From Streptomyces sp. CB02414 (GTDB lineage: Bacteria > Actinomycetota > Actinomycetes > Streptomycetales > Streptomycetaceae), in NCBI RefSeq assembly GCF_001905385.1, contig NZ_LIPF01000002.1, positions 496,001-560,000 of the forward strand: DNA of 64,000 nt, given 5' to 3'. This document shows, one piece after another, positions 34,093 through 42,546 of this stretch (position 1 is its first letter; every line of letters starts with the position of its first letter). Below the pieces are notes generated by a model. That model saw nothing but the letters and a program-made list of their open reading frames with translations, was not told the origin of the DNA and did not search any database. The position numbers and the translations under genes were made by a program.

Positions 34093-35073
34093 ATGGCCAC
34101 TGCGCAAGAGACGCACAAGTACCCCGGCGACCTGAACGACGTACCCGGCTGGTTCTGGCCGCTCGACCAGGTTCTGTTCTCCTGGTTCCTGGAGCGTCAG
34201 AAGCGGCAGGGCACCGAGGGCGACCTGCTCGAACTGGGCGCCTACATGGGCAAGAGCGCGATCCTGCTGGGGCACCACCTGCGGGAGGGCGAGACCCTCA
34301 CGGTCTGCGACCTGTTCGGGACCGAGCCGCCGGACGCGGCCAACCGGGCGGAGGCGGCGCAGTCGTACTCCACGCTCACCCGGCAGGCCTTCGAGCGGAA
34401 CTACCTCTCCTTCCACGACTCCCTGCCGACGATCGTCCAGGACGTCAGCTCCACGATCACCGACGAGGTCGCGCCCGGCACCTGCCGCTTCGCCCACATC
34501 GACGCCTCGCACCTGTACGAGCACGTGCACGGGGACATCGGCGCGGCCCGGGACCTGCTGCTGCCCGACGGCATCGTCGTCCTCGACGACTTCCGCAGCG
34601 AGCACACCCCGGGTGTCGCGGTCGCCGCCTGGGAGGCGGTGCTCAACCGTGGACTGCGGCCCGTCTGCCTGAGCAGCCAGAAGCTGTACGGCACCTGGGG
34701 CGATCCGGAGCCGCTCCAGGAGGAGCTGATGGCCGCCCTGCGCGACCGCGACGACGTCGCCGTGACCGTGGAGCAGGCCGCGGGGCACCGGCTGGTCCGG
34801 GCCCGCGCCAAGGTGAAGCGGATGCAGCCGCCGTCCCTGCCGGCCTCGCGGCACCCGGCGCCCGCGCCCGTGCCCACACCGGCGGCCCCGACGCCGGCGC
34901 CGCGAGCGCAGGCCCGGCCCGCGCAGACGCGTCCGCCCCGGCCGCGGACCCCGCGCGACCGCGCCCGCCGGCTCGCCCTGGACGTGCTGCCGCCGGTCGT
35001 GACGCGTGCGGTGCGCCGGTACCGGGCGGTTCAGCGGGCGAAGGCGGGCGGTACGGGTCAGTCGAGGCCGTAG
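34093..35073 (+). CDS. Class I SAM-dependent methyltransferase with Pro/Ala-rich tail
   Basis: 326 aa. The catalytic domain spans about 1-235: 'TEGDLLELGAYMGKSAILLG' (SAM motif I), 'LTVCDLFGTEPPD', 'RFAHIDASHLYEHVHGDI' and 'LPDGIVVLDDFRSEHTPG'. The C-terminal 90 residues are Pro/Ala/Arg-rich ('PAPAPVPTPAAPTPAPRA') and likely disordered. This Methyltransf_24 pattern also occurs at 30427-31377, so the two may modify different positions of the wall polymer. A 219-bp, relatively AT-rich gap (33874-34092) precedes it. The 159 bases after it hold no convincing gene. Confidence 0.75.
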   Translation: MATAQETHKYPGDLNDVPGWFWPLDQVLFSWFLERQKRQGTEGDLLELGAYMGKSAILLGHHLREGETLTVCDLFGTEPPDAANRAEAAQSYSTLTRQAFERNYLSFHDSLPTIVQDVSSTITDEVAPGTCRFAHIDASHLYEHVHGDIGAARDLLLPDGIVVLDDFRSEHTPGVAVAAWEAVLNRGLRPVCLSSQKLYGTWGDPEPLQEELMAALRDRDDVAVTVEQAAGHRLVRARAKVKRMQPPSLPASRHPAPAPVPTPAAPTPAPRAQARPAQTRPPRPRTPRDRARRLALDVLPPVVTRAVRRYRAVQRAKAGGTGQSRP

Positions 35074-35232
35074 GCCTCCCGGTCCCCGCGATCACCAAGG
35101 CCGGCTGCGCTCCGACGGCTGTTCTTGGTGACGTGGGCGTCGCGGAAGTCCTCGTCGACGACAGGGAAATCGGGGGTCGCGAAGTCGGCCGGCAACGTCG
35201 GGAGCGTCCGGTGACGGAGGTGACATCCCAGC

Positions 35233-36813
35233 TCAGAAGGCATCCGAAGGCACGTACGTCCCCCAAACCTCCCGCAACGCGTTGCACACCTCGCCCACCG
35301 TCGCCCGGGCCCGCAGCGCGTCCTTCATCGGGTAGAGGACGTTGTCCTCGCCCTCGGCCGCCTTCTTCAGGGCCGCCAGTGCCGTGTCCACCGTCTGCTG
35401 GTCGCGCTCCGCGCGGAGCCGTGCCAGGCGTTCGGCCTGCTGGGCCTCGATGGCCGGGTCGACGCGGAGCGGCTCGTACGGCTCCTCCTCGTCGAGCTGG
35501 AAGCGGTTGACGCCGACCACGACCCGCTGGCCGGAGTCGGTCTCCTGGGCGATGCGGTAGGCGGAGCGCTCGATCTCGCTCTTCTGGAAACCGTGCTCGA
35601 TGGCGTTGACCGCGCCGCCCAGGTCCTCGACCTTGCCCATCAGCTCCAGCGCCGCCGCCTCGACGTCGTCGGTCATCTTCTCGACGACGTAGGAACCGGC
35701 GAAGGGGTCGACGGTCGCCGTCACGTCCGTCTCGTAGGCGAGGACCTGCTGCGTGCGCAGGGCGAGCCGGGCCGACTTGTCGGTGGGCAGCGCGATGGCC
35801 TCGTCGAAGGAGTTGGTGTGCAGGGACTGGGTGCCGCCCAGGACCGCGCCGAGGCCCTGCACGGCGACGCGGACCAGGTTCACCTCGGGCTGCTGGGCGG
35901 TCAGCTGCACGCCGGCCGTCTGGGTGTGGAAGCGCAGCATCAGCGACTTGGGGTTCTTCGCGCCGAACTCCTCCTTCATCACCCGCGCCCAGATCCGGCG
36001 GGCCGCCCGGAACTTGGCGACCTCCTCCAGGATCGTCGTACGGGACACGAAGAAGAAGGAGAGGCGGGGTGCGAAGTCGTCGACGTCCATGCCGGCCGCG
36101 ACCGCCGTGCGCACGTACTCGATGCCGTCCGCGAGGGTGAACGCGATCTCCTGCGCGGGAGAGGCACCCGCCTCCGCCATGTGGTAACCCGAGATCGAGA
36201 TGGTGTTCCACTTCGGGATCTCGGCCTTGCAGTACTTGAAGATGTCCGCGATCAGGCGCAGCGACGGCTTCGGCGGGAAGATGTACGTGCCCCGCGCGAT
36301 GTACTCCTTCAGCACGTCGTTCTGGATCGTGCCGGTGAGCTGGTCGGCGCTGACGCCCTGCTCCTCGGCGACGAGTTGGTAGAGCAGGAGCAGGAGGGCG
36401 GCGGGGGCGTTGATCGTCATCGACGTGGAGACCTTGTCCAGCGGGATCCCGCCGAACAGCACCCTCATGTCGTCGATCGAGTCGATCGCCACGCCGACCT
36501 TGCCGACCTCGCCGCTCGCGATGGGCGCGTCGGAGTCGTGGCCCATCTGCGTCGGCAGGTCGAAGGCGACCGACAGACCCATCGTGCCGTTGGCGATCAG
36601 CTGCTTGTAGCGGGCGTTGGACTCCGTCGCGGTGCCGAAACCGGCGTACTGGCGCATCGTCCAGGGCCGGCCGGTGTACATCGACGGGTACACGCCCCGC
36701 GTGAACGGGTACTTCCCCGGCTCGCCCAGCTTCTCCGCCGCGTCCCAGCCCGAGAGGGCGTCGGGCCCGTAGACCGGTTCGATGGGCAGTCCGGACTCCG
36801 ACTCGCGCGCCAT
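35233..36813 (-). CDS. mutA2: Methylmalonyl-CoA mutase large subunit (no cobalamin domain)
   Basis: 526 aa, the acyl-CoA-binding TIM-barrel half only. There is no DxHxxG cobalamin motif, so it needs a separate small subunit not encoded here. Active-site signatures are '[20 protein letters not shown]', '[12 protein letters not shown]' and '[20 protein letters not shown]'. Tyr56 and Arg176 match the Tyr/Arg pair that selects methylmalonyl-CoA; isobutyryl-CoA mutase has Phe/Gln there. It interconverts methylmalonyl-CoA and succinyl-CoA, linking propionate units for polyketides to the TCA cycle. I recall this gene as mutA2 in S. coelicolor. ATG at 36813 follows GCGGGAGGCAAC. Confidence 0.85.
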   Translation of the reverse strand: MARESESGLPIEPVYGPDALSGWDAAEKLGEPGKYPFTRGVYPSMYTGRPWTMRQYAGFGTATESNARYKQLIANGTMGLSVAFDLPTQMGHDSDAPIASGEVGKVGVAIDSIDDMRVLFGGIPLDKVSTSMTINAPAALLLLLYQLVAEEQGVSADQLTGTIQNDVLKEYIARGTYIFPPKPSLRLIADIFKYCKAEIPKWNTISISGYHMAEAGASPAQEIAFTLADGIEYVRTAVAAGMDVDDFAPRLSFFFVSRTTILEEVAKFRAARRIWARVMKEEFGAKNPKSLMLRFHTQTAGVQLTAQQPEVNLVRVAVQGLGAVLGGTQSLHTNSFDEAIALPTDKSARLALRTQQVLAYETDVTATVDPFAGSYVVEKMTDDVEAAALELMGKVEDLGGAVNAIEHGFQKSEIERSAYRIAQETDSGQRVVVGVNRFQLDEEEPYEPLRVDPAIEAQQAERLARLRAERDQQTVDTALAALKKAAEGEDNVLYPMKDALRARATVGEVCNALREVWGTYVPSDAF

Positions 36814-37065
36814 GGTGTGTTGCCTCCCGCTGAGCACATGCTCGAACTGTTCGAACTACCCGTCAATTACTCGCCAGTACAGAACGACCCTGTCGACGGA
36901 CTGTATCGGCGCACGCACCACCCGTGGAGGGGCGCACGCTGGGACCTTGCTCACAAGCTCGCTGCGGTCCCGGTCACAACGATGCCGCGCCGTTCGCGGC
37001 GCGTCATCCGCGGGGAACATCTCAGAGGACGCCCGTGCGGGGCGGTGAGACGGCGGGGGGTCGTG

Positions 37066-37965
37066 ATGCGTATGACGGGCATGGGGAGCGTGGGCGGTAC
37101 CGGGAGGGCGGTCGCGGTCGCGCTGGGGGTCGTGCTGGCGGTCGGCGGCTGCACCGTGCAGGGCACGGGGCCGGACGGCAAGGGGCGCGCGCCGGTGCGC
37201 ATAGATGTCACCAGCGCCCCGCCGGCGGGGCAGGAGGGACAGGAGACGCCGCAGGGCGCGGAGGGGGCGGACGGGCCGAAGCGCACACCGGCCGGTGACC
37301 GGCCGTCGAGCGCGCCGCCCACCCGGACCGTGGCCCCGGTGCTGTGGCGGCCCGGCGACAGCGGCCGGGACGTGCGCGAACTCCAGGCCCGGCTGCGCCA
37401 GGTCGAGTGGCTGGTCGACGGCCCGACCGGGACGTACGACGACCTGACCGAGGAGGCGGTGAGCGGCTTCCAGGGCAAGCGCGGTCTGCCGAGGACCGGC
37501 AGGACGGACACCGTCACCTGGCAGCGGCTGCTGGACATGACGCGCGAGCCGGGCAAGTGGGACCTGTATCTGATGGGCGGGCAGCCGGCCGACCCGCCCG
37601 ACCCGCGCTGCCTGAGCGGCCGGGTGCTGTGCGTGAGCAAGACGAGCCGGACGCTGCGCTGGATGGTCGACGGGCGGACCGTGTCGACGATGCCGGTTCG
37701 GTTCGGCTCGCAGTACACGCCGACCCGCGAGGGCGTGTTCCACGTCTACTGGAAGTCACGCCACCACGTCTCGACGCTCTACGACTCGCCCATGCCGTAC
37801 GCGATGTTCTTCAGCGGCGGCCAGGCCGTGCACTACTCGTACGACTTCGCCGTCCGCGGCTACGCGGGCGCCTCGCACGGCTGCGTCAACGTGCGGGACG
37901 AGGCGGCCATCGCCGATCTGTACGCGCAGGTGCGCGACGGCGACAAGGTCGTCGTGTACCGGTGA
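37066..37965 (+). CDS. L,D-transpeptidase (YkuD) lipoprotein with peptidoglycan-binding domain
   Basis: 299 aa. A lipobox ends in 'AVGGC' (Cys29), followed by a Pro/Gly/Glu-rich linker to about residue 95. A PG_binding_1 domain (about 100-160, 'LWRPGDSGRDVRELQARLRQ', 'GTYDDLTEEAVSGFQ') precedes the YkuD domain, whose active site is 'ASHGCVNVRDEAAIADLY'. It would form 3-3 crosslinks in peptidoglycan or anchor proteins at the outer face of the membrane. ATG 37066 is chosen after a G-rich ribosome-binding site; GTG 37063 and ATG 37072 are alternatives. The 252-bp upstream gap holds its promoter and that of mutA2. Confidence 0.88.
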   Translation: MRMTGMGSVGGTGRAVAVALGVVLAVGGCTVQGTGPDGKGRAPVRIDVTSAPPAGQEGQETPQGAEGADGPKRTPAGDRPSSAPPTRTVAPVLWRPGDSGRDVRELQARLRQVEWLVDGPTGTYDDLTEEAVSGFQGKRGLPRTGRTDTVTWQRLLDMTREPGKWDLYLMGGQPADPPDPRCLSGRVLCVSKTSRTLRWMVDGRTVSTMPVRFGSQYTPTREGVFHVYWKSRHHVSTLYDSPMPYAMFFSGGQAVHYSYDFAVRGYAGASHGCVNVRDEAAIADLYAQVRDGDKVVVYR

Positions 37966-37983
37966 GGCGCGAGGAGCGGAATG

Positions 37984-38022
37984 GGCGCGGGCGGGACCGG
38001 GGGAACGTGTCCCGCCCGCGCC
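37984..38022. terminator. Stem-loop terminator between convergent genes
   Basis: A perfect 14-bp inverted repeat (37984-37997 with 38009-38022) with an 11-base loop lies 19 bases after the L,D-transpeptidase stop. It separates that gene from the converging anti-sigma gene. Confidence 0.85.
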
Positions 38023-38149
38023 GAGGTGCACGAGCCGTAGGTACGGGGGGAACCCCGGCTCGGTGCGAAAGCCGATGACCAGTCGGCTCACTCATTACTG
38101 CGCCCGGGCGCCCGAAAGTGTCACACCCTCGCTAGAAAAATCTGTCTGC

Positions 38150-39331
38150 CTAGGAAACGCGCAGGTCAGAAAGGGTGTCGCCGATGGCGGGCCGGTGGTG
38201 CGGCAGATGGGTGGGGCCCTGCCGGTGGAGGCGCGGGAGGGCCGGGAGGGCGTGCGGGCCGTGGTGCCCGACGGGCGGGGCTATGTGGCCGCCGTCGTCG
38301 TCATCGCCCTTGCCGTCCTTGTCGCCGCCGCCTTTTCCACCGCCCTTGCCGCCCGTGGAGCCTTTGCCGCCCTCGCCGCCGTGGTCGCCCTTGCCGCCCT
38401 TGTTCCCCCGGCCTTCGTTGTCGCCCTTGCCGCCCGCGTCCTTGTGCGGCTTCCGTTCCCGCGCCGCCTCGCCGTTGTCCCCGGCGTCCCGTCCGGTGTC
38501 GCGGTCCCGGGCGTCGGCGCCGGAACCGGAAAGGAGGTTCCGGCAGTACTTGCCGATCTTCGAGGTACTCCCGGCGGCCTCCTTCAGGGCGCGCCTGCGG
38601 GCGTCGTCGAGTTCGCGGCCGGCCCGCGCGTCGCGGCAGGCCGCGACGAGGGTCTGCCGTCCTCCCCCAGGGTGGTCGCCGGTCCCCCGGTCCCCGGAGT
38701 CGGTGCCGGTGCCGGTGCCGGTGTCGCGGTCCTCGTCCTCGCCGTCCGCCCGCTCGTCGCGGCCGGGTTCGCCGGTCGTGGAACCGCCGGGCACCGAACC
38801 GCCCCGTACACCGGCCGGCGGCGAGGGCGAGGTGAGCGGGCGGTCGGGGGACGCGGCTGCGGAGACGGTGGCGGCGGGGTCCGGTCCGGCGTCGCCGAAC
38901 GGCTGCGGCAGGACTCCGGTTCCGGCCGCCACCGCGACCCCGCCGACCATGCCGACGGTCAGTGCGGCGACCAGCCCGAGGCGCAGCGGACGGAACCGCC
39001 CGGGGCGCCGGGTGCCATCGCCGCGCGGGCCGATGCGGATCAGCCCGGCGTCGGCGGGCGGAGCCGAGGCGCCGCGTCCGTGCCCGGCCGGCGCCCCCGC
39101 CGCCTCGTCGGCCCGCTCGGCGCGCACCTTGCGGAAGGCGGCCAGCGCGGCGGCCTCGCCGGGGAGTTCCTCGCTGGTCGGCACGGGTGGGGCGGCGAGC
39201 GCGCCCAAGGCCTCGGCGAGCCGTTCGGCCCGGTCGCGGGCCGCGGGGTCGACAGCCTCCAGTGACTCTCCGCGCAGCAAGATCTCCGCCGTTTCGCGGT
39301 CCAGCCACCTGTCCTGCTCGTCGGCCATCAC
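38150..39331 (-). CDS. Single-pass membrane anti-sigma-like protein, copy 2
   Basis: 393 aa. Cytoplasmic part about 1-115, one transmembrane helix (about 117-140, 'LRLGLVAALTVGMVGGVAVA'), then an extracytoplasmic region. That region contains a small domain with two cysteines 31 residues apart ('AACRDARAG' and 'GKYCRNLLSG'), followed by a Gly/Lys/Asp/His-rich tail of about 110 residues. No HxxxCxxC zinc motif is present. The start overlaps the upstream ECF sigma stop (GTGA at 39331, or TGATG at 39328), so it is almost certainly that sigma factor's membrane regulator. A paralogous pair lies at 40321-41906. Confidence 0.7.
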   Translation of the reverse strand: MMADEQDRWLDRETAEILLRGESLEAVDPAARDRAERLAEALGALAAPPVPTSEELPGEAAALAAFRKVRAERADEAAGAPAGHGRGASAPPADAGLIRIGPRGDGTRRPGRFRPLRLGLVAALTVGMVGGVAVAAGTGVLPQPFGDAGPDPAATVSAAASPDRPLTSPSPPAGVRGGSVPGGSTTGEPGRDERADGEDEDRDTGTGTGTDSGDRGTGDHPGGGRQTLVAACRDARAGRELDDARRRALKEAAGSTSKIGKYCRNLLSGSGADARDRDTGRDAGDNGEAARERKPHKDAGGKGDNEGRGNKGGKGDHGGEGGKGSTGGKGGGKGGGDKDGKGDDDDGGHIAPPVGHHGPHALPALPRLHRQGPTHLPHHRPAIGDTLSDLRVS

Positions 39332-39990
39332 ATGTCCTTCTGCGTCCGCGCACGCGTATGCGTCACACTCGCGGACGTCACCGCACGACGGTGCGGTTCT
39401 CGCTGGGGCGGCAGTGCGCCGAGCCCGCCACCCGATTCCGGATCGCCGCCGAGGAGTTCGGCCAGCCGCTTCAGGCCGCGGTGCGCCGCCGTACGGACGG
39501 CACCGGGCCGCTTGCCCAGCGTCTCGGCGGCGCTCTTGGCGTCGAGGCCCACCACCACGCGCAGGACCACCGCCTCGGCCTGGTCCTGGGGCAGCCGGGC
39601 GATGAGGGAGAGGGTGCTGTCGGTGGCCAGGGCTTCCAGGGCCTCGCCCGCGGTGTCGGACTCGGCGGGCTTGCCGGTCAGTTCGGTCTCGTCGCCGCCG
39701 ACCGCGGGCCGGCGACCGCGCATGCGGATGTGGTCCAGCGCCCGGTTGCGGGCGATACGGGCGGCCCAGCCGCGGAACCGGTCGGCGTCGCCGTCGAACC
39801 GCTCCAGGTCACGGGCGATCTGCAGCCAGGCCTCGGACGCCACGTCCTCCGCGTCCGGATCGCCCACCAGCGTCCGCACGTATCCCAGCAGTCGCGGATG
39901 CACGGCGCGGTACACGGTCCGGAACGCGGTCTCGTCCCCGTCCTGCGCCGCCCGCACCGCGGCGGTCAGCTCCGCGTCGTCCCCCAGCAC
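39328..39990 (-). CDS. ECF sigma factor, copy 2 of a tandem sigma/anti-sigma module
   Basis: 220 aa from the GTG at 39990, which has AAAGG about 9 bases upstream. Sigma-2 is at about 20-85 ('VDxxLLGYVRTLVG' region and 'DAEDVASEAWLQIARDLERF'), sigma-4 at about 125-180 ('LPQDQAEAVVLRVVVGLDAK', 'LGKRPGAVRTAAHRGLKRL'). An open frame extends to an ATG at 40149, but the added 53 residues are Arg-rich, unlike the family, and lack a ribosome-binding site. It is coupled to the membrane gene just downstream. Target promoters are unknown. Confidence 0.8.
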   Translation of the reverse strand: MLGDDAELTAAVRAAQDGDETAFRTVYRAVHPRLLGYVRTLVGDPDAEDVASEAWLQIARDLERFDGDADRFRGWAARIARNRALDHIRMRGRRPAVGGDETELTGKPAESDTAGEALEALATDSTLSLIARLPQDQAEAVVLRVVVGLDAKSAAETLGKRPGAVRTAAHRGLKRLAELLGGDPESGGGLGALPPQREPHRRAVTSASVTHTRARTQKDM

Positions 39991-40226
39991 CGAGAAGGCC
40001 TTTCTGCGCCTGAACCGGCGCCGCTCTCGCGGACGTGGTCCTCGCCGTCGTGGTTCCTCGATCGATGGTCGCGGTGGTCTCCCGCGACCCCCCGGCGCGA
40101 ATGGCACGTTACGTCTTGAAACCACCGCTCGTCCATGTCCCCATCGCATTGCCGTACAAGATGCAACTAAGCCGTGACGCGGTGGGGTGTGACAGAAAAC
40201 GCAGTCGCGGCGCTGTAGGGAGTACG
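39991..40226. other. Upstream region of the second sigma gene
   Basis: Together with the terminator at 40227-40258 this makes up most of the 330-bp gap between the sigma gene start (39990) and the end of the preceding anti-sigma gene (40321). It contains relatively AT-rich sequence near 40110-40200. On the minus strand an AAC-containing -35-like stretch occurs near 40105-40115, which would suit an autoregulated ECF promoter, but no -10 partner was convincing. No other gene is visible. Confidence 0.4.
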
Positions 40227-40258
40227 GGCCGCCGCGCGGCCCGTGCCGCGCGGCGGCC
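40227..40258 (-). terminator. Stem-loop terminator after the first anti-sigma gene
   Basis: A perfect 14-bp GC-only stem (40227-40240 with 40245-40258) with a 4-base loop lies 62 bases past the anti-sigma stop at 40321. Confidence 0.75.
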
Positions 40259-40320
40259 GGGGCCTCTCCTGTGGGGGGTGGCGGCCCCGGTCGTCCCCGG
40301 CGCCCCGACCCGGCCGAGGG

Positions 40321-41232
40321 CTATCCGTCCGTCCCCGGAGCCGGACCGGCCCGCCCGGCGACGGAGCCGCCCGCCGTGCCGTCGCCTGCTCTCCGGCCGA
40401 TCCCGCCGCCCTGGTCATTGCCGTCGGCCTGGCCGTTCCCGCGGGCCGCGCCCGCTCCGTTCGCAGGGACCCCTGTCGGTTCCGGGGTGACCGGGACGGC
40501 CGAGGGGACACGCCCGTCCACGGCGTTCCTCCGGGCGTCCGCGGCACCCACCTCGGCACAGTGGCCGGCGACTTCCTCCTCGCCACCCGCCGCCGCGACG
40601 AGCCTTTCCCAGACCGCGGCGTCCAGCGCCTTGCCGCGACCGTCCAGCCGCTGGAGGGCACGGCAGGCCGCCTCGCTCCCCGATGCGGAAGCCGGGGGGC
40701 CGGACCGGGCGGAGGCGTCCGGGGCGGTGCTCGGGGGACGCGGGGTGGGGACCGGCCGGACCTCGGGGCCGGTCACGGCGCCCGTGCCCTCGCCACCCCC
40801 GCCGTCCCCGGCCTCCGTGGTGGCGGACGGACGCGGGCGGTCCGGCCGGGCGACGTCGGCGGCGGAGCCGCCCGCACCGATCGCCGCGTAGGCCACGCCG
40901 CCCAGGGTGAGGCTCGCCAGCAGCACCGACAGGGCGGTCTTCAGCGGGCGTCCGGCCCGCCGCCGCTCGCGCGGGCGCCAGTCGTCCCGCCGGCGGGTGC
41001 GGGCCGCCCGGCCCGGTTCCGTTTCGCGGCTGGTGCGGAACGCGGCCACGGCCCGCCGTTCGCCCTCGTCGTCGATGTGGTCCCGCCGCAGGGCGGCGGC
41101 GAGCAGGGCCTCCGTCTGCGGGGTGCCGTGGTGGCCGGGGCGGTGGCCGGTGCCGCCGTCGCCGTGCTGCGCGCCCATGTCCGCCTCCGTTCCCGCTCGG
41201 TCCGGCGGGCCGGCGCCGCCCGTGCCCGTCAT
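40321..41232 (-). CDS. Single-pass membrane anti-sigma-like protein, copy 1
   Basis: 303 aa. Cytoplasmic part about 1-95 (Gly/His-rich start, then 'TEALLAAALRRDHIDDEGER'), one transmembrane helix (about 98-120, 'ALSVLLASLTLGGVAYAAIG'), a Pro/Ser/Thr-rich linker, and an extracytoplasmic domain with two cysteines 35 residues apart ('EAACRALQRLDG' and 'VAGHCAEVG'). The tail is Gly/Ala-rich. The layout matches the copy at 38150-39331 although identity is low. The start overlaps the sigma stop by 4 bases (ATGA). No zinc-binding anti-sigma motif is present. Confidence 0.7.
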   Translation of the reverse strand: MTGTGGAGPPDRAGTEADMGAQHGDGGTGHRPGHHGTPQTEALLAAALRRDHIDDEGERRAVAAFRTSRETEPGRAARTRRRDDWRPRERRRAGRPLKTALSVLLASLTLGGVAYAAIGAGGSAADVARPDRPRPSATTEAGDGGGGEGTGAVTGPEVRPVPTPRPPSTAPDASARSGPPASASGSEAACRALQRLDGRGKALDAAVWERLVAAAGGEEEVAGHCAEVGAADARRNAVDGRVPSAVPVTPEPTGVPANGAGAARGNGQADGNDQGGGIGRRAGDGTAGGSVAGRAGPAPGTDG

Positions 41233-41906
41233 GTCGACTCCCCCAGCGTCCCGGGCACGTCATCCGTCACACCGTCGGCGCCCAGTTGCCGTGCCAGCCG
41301 CTTCAGGCCCCGGTACGTCGCCGTGCGCACCGCGCCCGGCCGCTTGCCGAGGACACGCGCGGCGGCGGGCCCGTCGAGGCCGACGACGACCCGCAGCAGC
41401 ACGGCCTCGGCCTGGTCGCGGGGCAGTCCCGAGATCAGGGTGAGGGCGGCCTCCGTGGACAGCGTCTCCAGCGCCTGGTCGTGCGTCGAATGCGGGCCGG
41501 GCAGGTCCAGGACGCCCTGTTCCAGCGTGGCCGGCCGGGGCCGTACCTTCTGGCGGCGCAGGTGGTCCAGCGCCCGGTGCCGGGCGATCGTCGCCGTCCA
41601 GCCCCGGAAGCCGGCCCCGTCACCCCGGAAACGGCGCAGGTCGCGGGCTATCTCCAGCCACGCGTCCGACGCGACGTCCTCGGCGTCGTCCCCGACCAGC
41701 CCGCGCAGGTAGCCCAGCAGGCCCGGCTGCACGAGCCGGTAGGCGACCGCGAAGGCCGCCTCGTCACCGTCCTGGGCCCGCGCGACGGCCGCGCCCAGTT
41801 CCCCGTCGTACGTCTGTACGCGCCGGGGTTCCCCTCGCTGGCCCAAGAACCGTCCTAGTCCGTACCGAGTCCTCGCGTGCTCGGCTGAGCCCGCCCCCAC
41901 GGTCAT
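41229..41906 (-). CDS. ECF sigma factor, copy 1 of a tandem sigma/anti-sigma module
   Basis: 225 aa from ATG 41906; the start is uncertain because no ribosome-binding site is evident. Sigma-2: 'YRLVQPGLLGYLRGLVGD' and 'DAEDVASDAWLEIARDLRRF'. Sigma-4: 'LISGLPRDQAEAVLLRVVVG' and 'LGKRPGAVRTATYRGLKRLA'. It is clearly paralogous to the factor at 39328-39990, sharing 'DQAEAV-LRVVVGLD' and 'GKRPGAVRTA--RGLKRLA'. It starts 37 bases after an unrelated gene's stop and is coupled to its membrane partner. Confidence 0.8.
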   Translation of the reverse strand: MTVGAGSAEHARTRYGLGRFLGQRGEPRRVQTYDGELGAAVARAQDGDEAAFAVAYRLVQPGLLGYLRGLVGDDAEDVASDAWLEIARDLRRFRGDGAGFRGWTATIARHRALDHLRRQKVRPRPATLEQGVLDLPGPHSTHDQALETLSTEAALTLISGLPRDQAEAVLLRVVVGLDGPAAARVLGKRPGAVRTATYRGLKRLARQLGADGVTDDVPGTLGEST

Positions 41907-41943
41907 CAGCGTCGGCGCGCACGGAAGTGTCACAGCCGGCGGC

Positions 41944-42366
41944 TCAGCCGTCCGCCGCCGCGTCCCAGCACAGCAGCCGCAGCGAACCGTCGCCGGCGAA
42001 GCAGCGGCGGGCCTCGTCGATCGGGTCCCACAGGCGGCCGTCGGGGGTGCGGACCCAGTGGTCGCCGCCGGTCGCCCACCACTCGCCGCCCGCCTCACGC
42101 ACGATCACCTCACCGGCGTAGGCGCCGAGTCCGCGCAGCACGGGCTCCACGGCGGCGTACGGCGTTCCCTCGCGCCGGATGCCGTCGATGACGCGGTCGA
42201 CGCGCCACAGGCTCTGCGCGGAGTGGTCCAGGCGCAGCCGGGCGCCCTCGCGCAGGGCGGCCACCGCGTCGGCCGCCCACCGCACCGGCTTGGCGGCGGC
42301 CGGCGGCCGGGTCTCCTGCCGGGTCGTCGGTCCGCTGGTCACAGTCGTCACACGGGCTGTCGTCAC
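41944..42366 (-). CDS. Conserved hypothetical protein
   Basis: About 140 aa from the GTG at 42366; GTG 42351 and 42342 are alternatives and none has a ribosome-binding site. The sequence is soluble: 'AADAVAALREGARLRLDHSA', 'LWRVDRVIDGIRREGTPYAA' and 'GGEWWATGGDHWVRTPDGRL', ending in a Trp/Asp-rich 'LRLLCWDAAADG'. I do not recognise a family. The codon bias is typical of the chromosome. It is the first of three unknown genes upstream of the sigma/anti-sigma pairs on the same strand. Two or three copies of CGTCACA lie around its start. Confidence 0.6.
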   Translation of the reverse strand: MTTARVTTVTSGPTTRQETRPPAAAKPVRWAADAVAALREGARLRLDHSAQSLWRVDRVIDGIRREGTPYAAVEPVLRGLGAYAGEVIVREAGGEWWATGGDHWVRTPDGRLWDPIDEARRCFAGDGSLRLLCWDAAADG

Positions 42367-42546
42367 ATGGGCTAGAGCGCCGCCGGCCGGTGTTTCGTCA
42401 CACGCGTACGCCGCCCGCCCCGCAACCGGCGCAGGACCACCCCGCCTCCCCCACGACCACCGCACCACCGTCGCGCGTCCCGCGCATGACGGTCACAGGC
42501 GGGCCCGCCCGCAGCACGCCGACCGCGCCGGCGGCGGGACCTGTGG

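Noticed and set aside
35058..35243. 61-codon minus-strand frame after the methyltransferase
   Set aside because: It overlaps the mutase end, has no ribosome-binding site or family, and looks like chance open frame.
39991..40149. 53-residue N-terminal extension of the second tandem ECF sigma factor
   Set aside because: Arg-rich, unlike the family, no ribosome-binding site; GTG 39990 with AAAGG fits better.
42340..42400. GTCAC repeats near the unknown gene at 41944-42366 as AfsQ1 boxes
   Set aside because: Spacings are 4 and 10 bases, not the required 6.
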